Shown: piece by piece, positions 11,235 to 13,446 of the stretch | How positions within the stretch are numbered: the first letter of the stretch is position 1 | Layout: every line of letters begins with the position of its first letter | Origin: an uncultured Collinsella sp. | Lineage (GTDB): Bacteria > Actinomycetota > Coriobacteriia > Coriobacteriales > Coriobacteriaceae | Length of the DNA stretch: 13,446 nt | Direction of reading: 5' to 3' | Assembly (NCBI GenBank): GCA_958453575.1 | Contig: CAUDYH010000004.1 | Span: 1 to 13,446, forward strand | Made by a program: the position numbers and the translations under genes | The notes under the pieces: generated by a model | What the model was told of the DNA's origin: nothing | Databases searched by the model: none | The model's input: the letters and a program-made list of their open reading frames with translations, nothing else

Positions 11235-12518
11235 TTAGGCCAAAACGTCCGACAGGATCTCGATCAGACTGTCCACGTCGGATTCCTCGCAGACGAGCGG
11301 CGGCAGGAAACGCAGCGTATGGGCACCCGTAGCGTTAATCACGGCACCAGCCCCCAATGCACGGGCCACAACGTCGTGTGCATCACCCGCAGTATCGTCC
11401 AGATCGCAGCCGAGCATCAAGCCGCGGCCACGCACCTCGGTCACGTTCGGCAACTTGGCGAGCTTTGCCTCCATATAGGCGCCTACCTTGGCAGCGTGGT
11501 CGGCATAATCGCCGCGCACGAGTGCGGAGAGCGTCGCGGCACACGCCGCGATGGCCAAGCAGCTACCGCCAAAGGTCGAGCCGTGGTCGCCCGGCTTAAA
11601 CACGTCGGCAATCTCCTTCTTTGCCACGACGGCACCCATGGGCACGCCATCGGCAATGCCCTTGGCAAGGCTCATGATGTCGGGTTCCACGCCATAGGTT
11701 TGGAATGCAAACGGCTTGCCGGAGCGGAAGATGCCGCACTGGACCTCGTCGGCGATAAGCACGGCGCCCACTTCGTGTGCCAGGTCGCGCGCTGCCGCCA
11801 TAAACTCCTCGGTCATGGGGTGCACGCCACTCTCACCCTGGATCGGCTCGAGCATCACGGCACATATTTCGCTCCCCAGCTGCTTAAAGATCGCACGCAG
11901 TTCATTGATATCGTTGGGCGTACAGGCCACAAAGCCACCCGGCAGCGGGCGGAAACTATCCTGCAGCCAATCCTGCATGGTGGCGGCAATGGTCTCGAGC
12001 GTACGGCCGTGGAAGCCGCCGCGCATGCACACGATAGTGTTGCCGCCGTTACCGGCACGCTTGGCGTACAGGCGCGCGAGCTTCATCGAGCCCTCGTTGG
12101 CCTCGGCGCCGGAGTTGGCAAAGAAGGTCTCCCAAACCTGCTCATCCGCAGCCGGGGCACCAAGAGCAGCTGCCGTGGTCTCATCGCCGGCGGCAATGGC
12201 ATCGGCAAGCACGCGTGCACCATCTAAGTCGTCGTTGGCAAGCTTGGACAGCAGCGCCGCGACCTGTCCACGCTGCTCGATGTAGAAGTAATTGGAGACA
12301 TGCATGAGCTTTTTGGTCTGTGCCTCGAGCGCCGAGAGCACAGCCGGGTCGCCATGACCTAGGCTGCACACGCCGATGCCGGCAAGAAAGTCGAGGTACT
12401 CACGACCATCGTCGCCGGTGAGCTTCATGCCGTGACCCTCGACAAACTCGACCGGAGAGCGGCCAAAGGTATGCATAACGTAATGGGATTCAAGCGATTG
12501 CTGAGCTGCAAGTGACAT
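11235..12518 (-). CDS. argD: Acetylornithine aminotransferase
   Basis: ArgD is a PLP enzyme that converts N-acetylglutamate semialdehyde and glutamate to N-acetylornithine and 2-oxoglutarate in arginine synthesis. The 427-residue product has class III aminotransferase signatures: FLAGIGVCSLGH (44-55), FFANSGAEANE (132-142), GGFHGRT (167-173), ADEVQCGIFRSG (256-267, with Asp257 contacting PLP) and SLAKG (283-287, with the Schiff-base Lys286). It is about 25-30 residues longer than typical ArgD. The extra is an Ala- and Asp-rich insertion at about 94-128, just before the PLP phosphate-binding NSGAEANE. The ATG at 12518 has AAAGG about 7 nt upstream. It follows argB by 69 bp, as in argCJBD operons. 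Ornithine or 4-aminobutyrate aminotransferases are the alternatives; the argB neighbour decides. Confidence 0.93.
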   Translation of the reverse strand: MSLAAQQSLESHYVMHTFGRSPVEFVEGHGMKLTGDDGREYLDFLAGIGVCSLGHGDPAVLSALEAQTKKLMHVSNYFYIEQRGQVAALLSKLANDDLDGARVLADAIAAGDETTAAALGAPAADEQVWETFFANSGAEANEGSMKLARLYAKRAGNGGNTIVCMRGGFHGRTLETIAATMQDWLQDSFRPLPGGFVACTPNDINELRAIFKQLGSEICAVMLEPIQGESGVHPMTEEFMAAARDLAHEVGAVLIADEVQCGIFRSGKPFAFQTYGVEPDIMSLAKGIADGVPMGAVVAKKEIADVFKPGDHGSTFGGSCLAIAACAATLSALVRGDYADHAAKVGAYMEAKLAKLPNVTEVRGRGLMLGCDLDDTAGDAHDVVARALGAGAVINATGAHTLRFLPPLVCEESDVDSLIEILSDVLA

Positions 12519-12587
12519 GGGATGCCTTTCGTTGAGCGCCGGACGGCGCAGGCCTATGGGTGCAGAAATGGGGCGGCTGCGGGTCAG

Positions 12588-13446
12588 TTAGACCGTCTGA
12601 AGCTTCTCGACCTCGTCGAGGTTCTCGGTCAGACGCGCAGCAAACGTCGAAAGCGGATGCGGATGCGTATCGAACTCGTAAGCCGTCTCGGTGGAATGGA
12701 TCACGGTGCCGACGCCGGCATCGGTCAGCAGCTCCAGCAGCAGCGAATGCGGCGTGGTGCCGTCGATGATGTGAGCGCGAAATACGCCGCCGGCAAGCGC
12801 ATCGACGGCCGCGCGCAGCTTGGGAATCATGCCCTTATCGACCTCGCCGCCGTAGAGCATTTCGTTAACCTCGTCGAGTGTTAGGTTGGAGATGAGTGAG
12901 TCTTTATCGCTAAAGTCCTTGTACAGGCCGTCGACGTCGGTCAAAAAGATCGCCTTGTGCGCGTGGAGCGCTGCCGCAACGGCACCGGCGGCGGTATCGG
13001 CGTTGATGTTGAAGAAGCCGCCGTCCTCCCCCGCCGCGACCGTGGCGATAACGGGGATGTACTCGCTATCGAGCAAGCGCTCGATATAGTCGGTGTTGAC
13101 GTGCGTGACCTTGCCTACGCGGCCGAGCTCTGGGTCGAGTGGCTCGGCGATAAGCGTGCCGGCATCGCTGCCCGACACGCCCACAGCCAGGTTGCCGTGC
13201 TGGTTGATGGCAGCAACCAGCTCCTGGTTGACCTTGCCGCCCAGCACCTCGCGCACGATATCCATAGTCGCCGGCGTGGTCACGCGCTGCCCGTTCTTAA
13301 ACTCGACGGGAATATCGTAATGGCTCAGCGCCTCGTTGATGGCCCTGCCGCCACCGTGTACGATAACAGGGCGCATGCCGATAATCTTGAGCAAAACGAT
13401 GTCGCTCATCACGTCACGACGCAGCTGCCCGTCGACCATGGCGGCA
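12588..13446 (-). CDS. argB: Acetylglutamate kinase (5' end outside window)
   Basis: ArgB phosphorylates N-acetylglutamate, the committed and often arginine-inhibited step of arginine synthesis. About 286 codons are visible and the frame stays open through the window edge (Ala-Ala before the first Met). That Met is therefore internal, corresponding to the KYGGxAM region, and the true start is further right. Motifs are VIVHGGG (substrate-binding glycine loop), FKNGQRVTT, NLAVGVSGSDAG, FFNINADTAAGAVA (nucleotide and substrate contacts), FLTDVDGLY and KGMIPKLRAA. After the usual GTVIHS ending there is an extra tail of roughly 30 residues ending in LDEVEKLQTV. The N-terminal helix that marks arginine-sensitive enzymes cannot be seen. 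argD follows 69 bp downstream, and a small GCGCC/GGCGC hairpin (12536-12549) lies between them. Confidence 0.94.
   Translation of the reverse strand, partial: AAMVDGQLRRDVMSDIVLLKIIGMRPVIVHGGGRAINEALSHYDIPVEFKNGQRVTTPATMDIVREVLGGKVNQELVAAINQHGNLAVGVSGSDAGTLIAEPLDPELGRVGKVTHVNTDYIERLLDSEYIPVIATVAAGEDGGFFNINADTAAGAVAAALHAHKAIFLTDVDGLYKDFSDKDSLISNLTLDEVNEMLYGGEVDKGMIPKLRAAVDALAGGVFRAHIIDGTTPHSLLLELLTDAGVGTVIHSTETAYEFDTHPHPLSTFAARLTENLDEVEKLQTV

Noticed and set aside
10815..11240. GTTAGGC at 10815-10821 and 11234-11240, matching the integron attC core, with a stem-loop between them
   Set aside because: No matching inverse core (RYYYAAC) at the other ends, no integron integrase or cassette genes, and the second copy is part of the argD stop region.
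12536..12549. GCGCC/GGCGC hairpin between argB and argD
   Set aside because: Short, no T-run, common in GC-rich spacers; too weak to call an attenuator.

Overview
This window looks like ordinary chromosome from a high-GC actinobacterium of the class Coriobacteriia, most likely Collinsella or a close relative. That placement is inferred from composition, from gene order (murI-rph-rdgB as in Actinobacteria, next to a veg-ispE pair as in Gram-positives) and from protein character; no search was run. Every protein gene lies on the minus strand. The only plus-strand gene is a tRNA-Val. Reading in the direction of transcription means reading from high to low coordinates.

Right end (13446-11235): argB (5' end outside the window) then argD, two consecutive steps of arginine synthesis. 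Positions 11234-10624 form a 611-bp stretch without a protein gene. It is AT-rich in its left-central part and full of repeats. It holds a long imperfect stem-loop, a 15-bp inverted repeat enclosing about 190 bp, a second copy of the tRNA-Val 3' end with its own terminator, a GC-rich multi-hairpin domain, and two antisense copies of a tRNA T-arm-like sequence. This is the only accessory-looking part of the window and resembles a scar or hotspot next to a tRNA gene. The intact tRNA-Val(TAC) follows at 10548-10623, divergent from asnB.

Middle (10360-4067): asnB (asparagine synthase), a MurE-type ligase with the motif set of the L-lysine-adding enzymes of lactic acid bacteria, a HAD phosphatase, murI (glutamate racemase) and rph (RNase PH). 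These link amino-acid supply and peptidoglycan precursor synthesis (MurI makes D-Glu; MurE adds the third residue) with tRNA maturation.

Left part (3923-1): rdgB and dtd, two quality-control enzymes (nucleotide-pool cleansing and D-aminoacyl-tRNA removal) 3 bp apart; veg and ispE 2 bp apart; tRNA-Pro(CGG); tatA; greA; and the first 117 codons of lysS. Transcription units here are compact: strong intrinsic terminators follow tRNA-Pro, tatA, greA, rph and asnB, and recognisable promoters precede tatA, veg and the murE-like gene. The tatA promoter carries a perfect 8-bp inverted repeat between its -35 and -10 boxes. The greA terminator sits directly on top of the lysS ribosome-binding site.

I did not find a convincing new defence, mobile or biosynthetic system. 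The best leads are the tRNA-Val-proximal repeats, the tatA operator-like palindrome, the lysS leader hairpin and the MurE substrate specificity.
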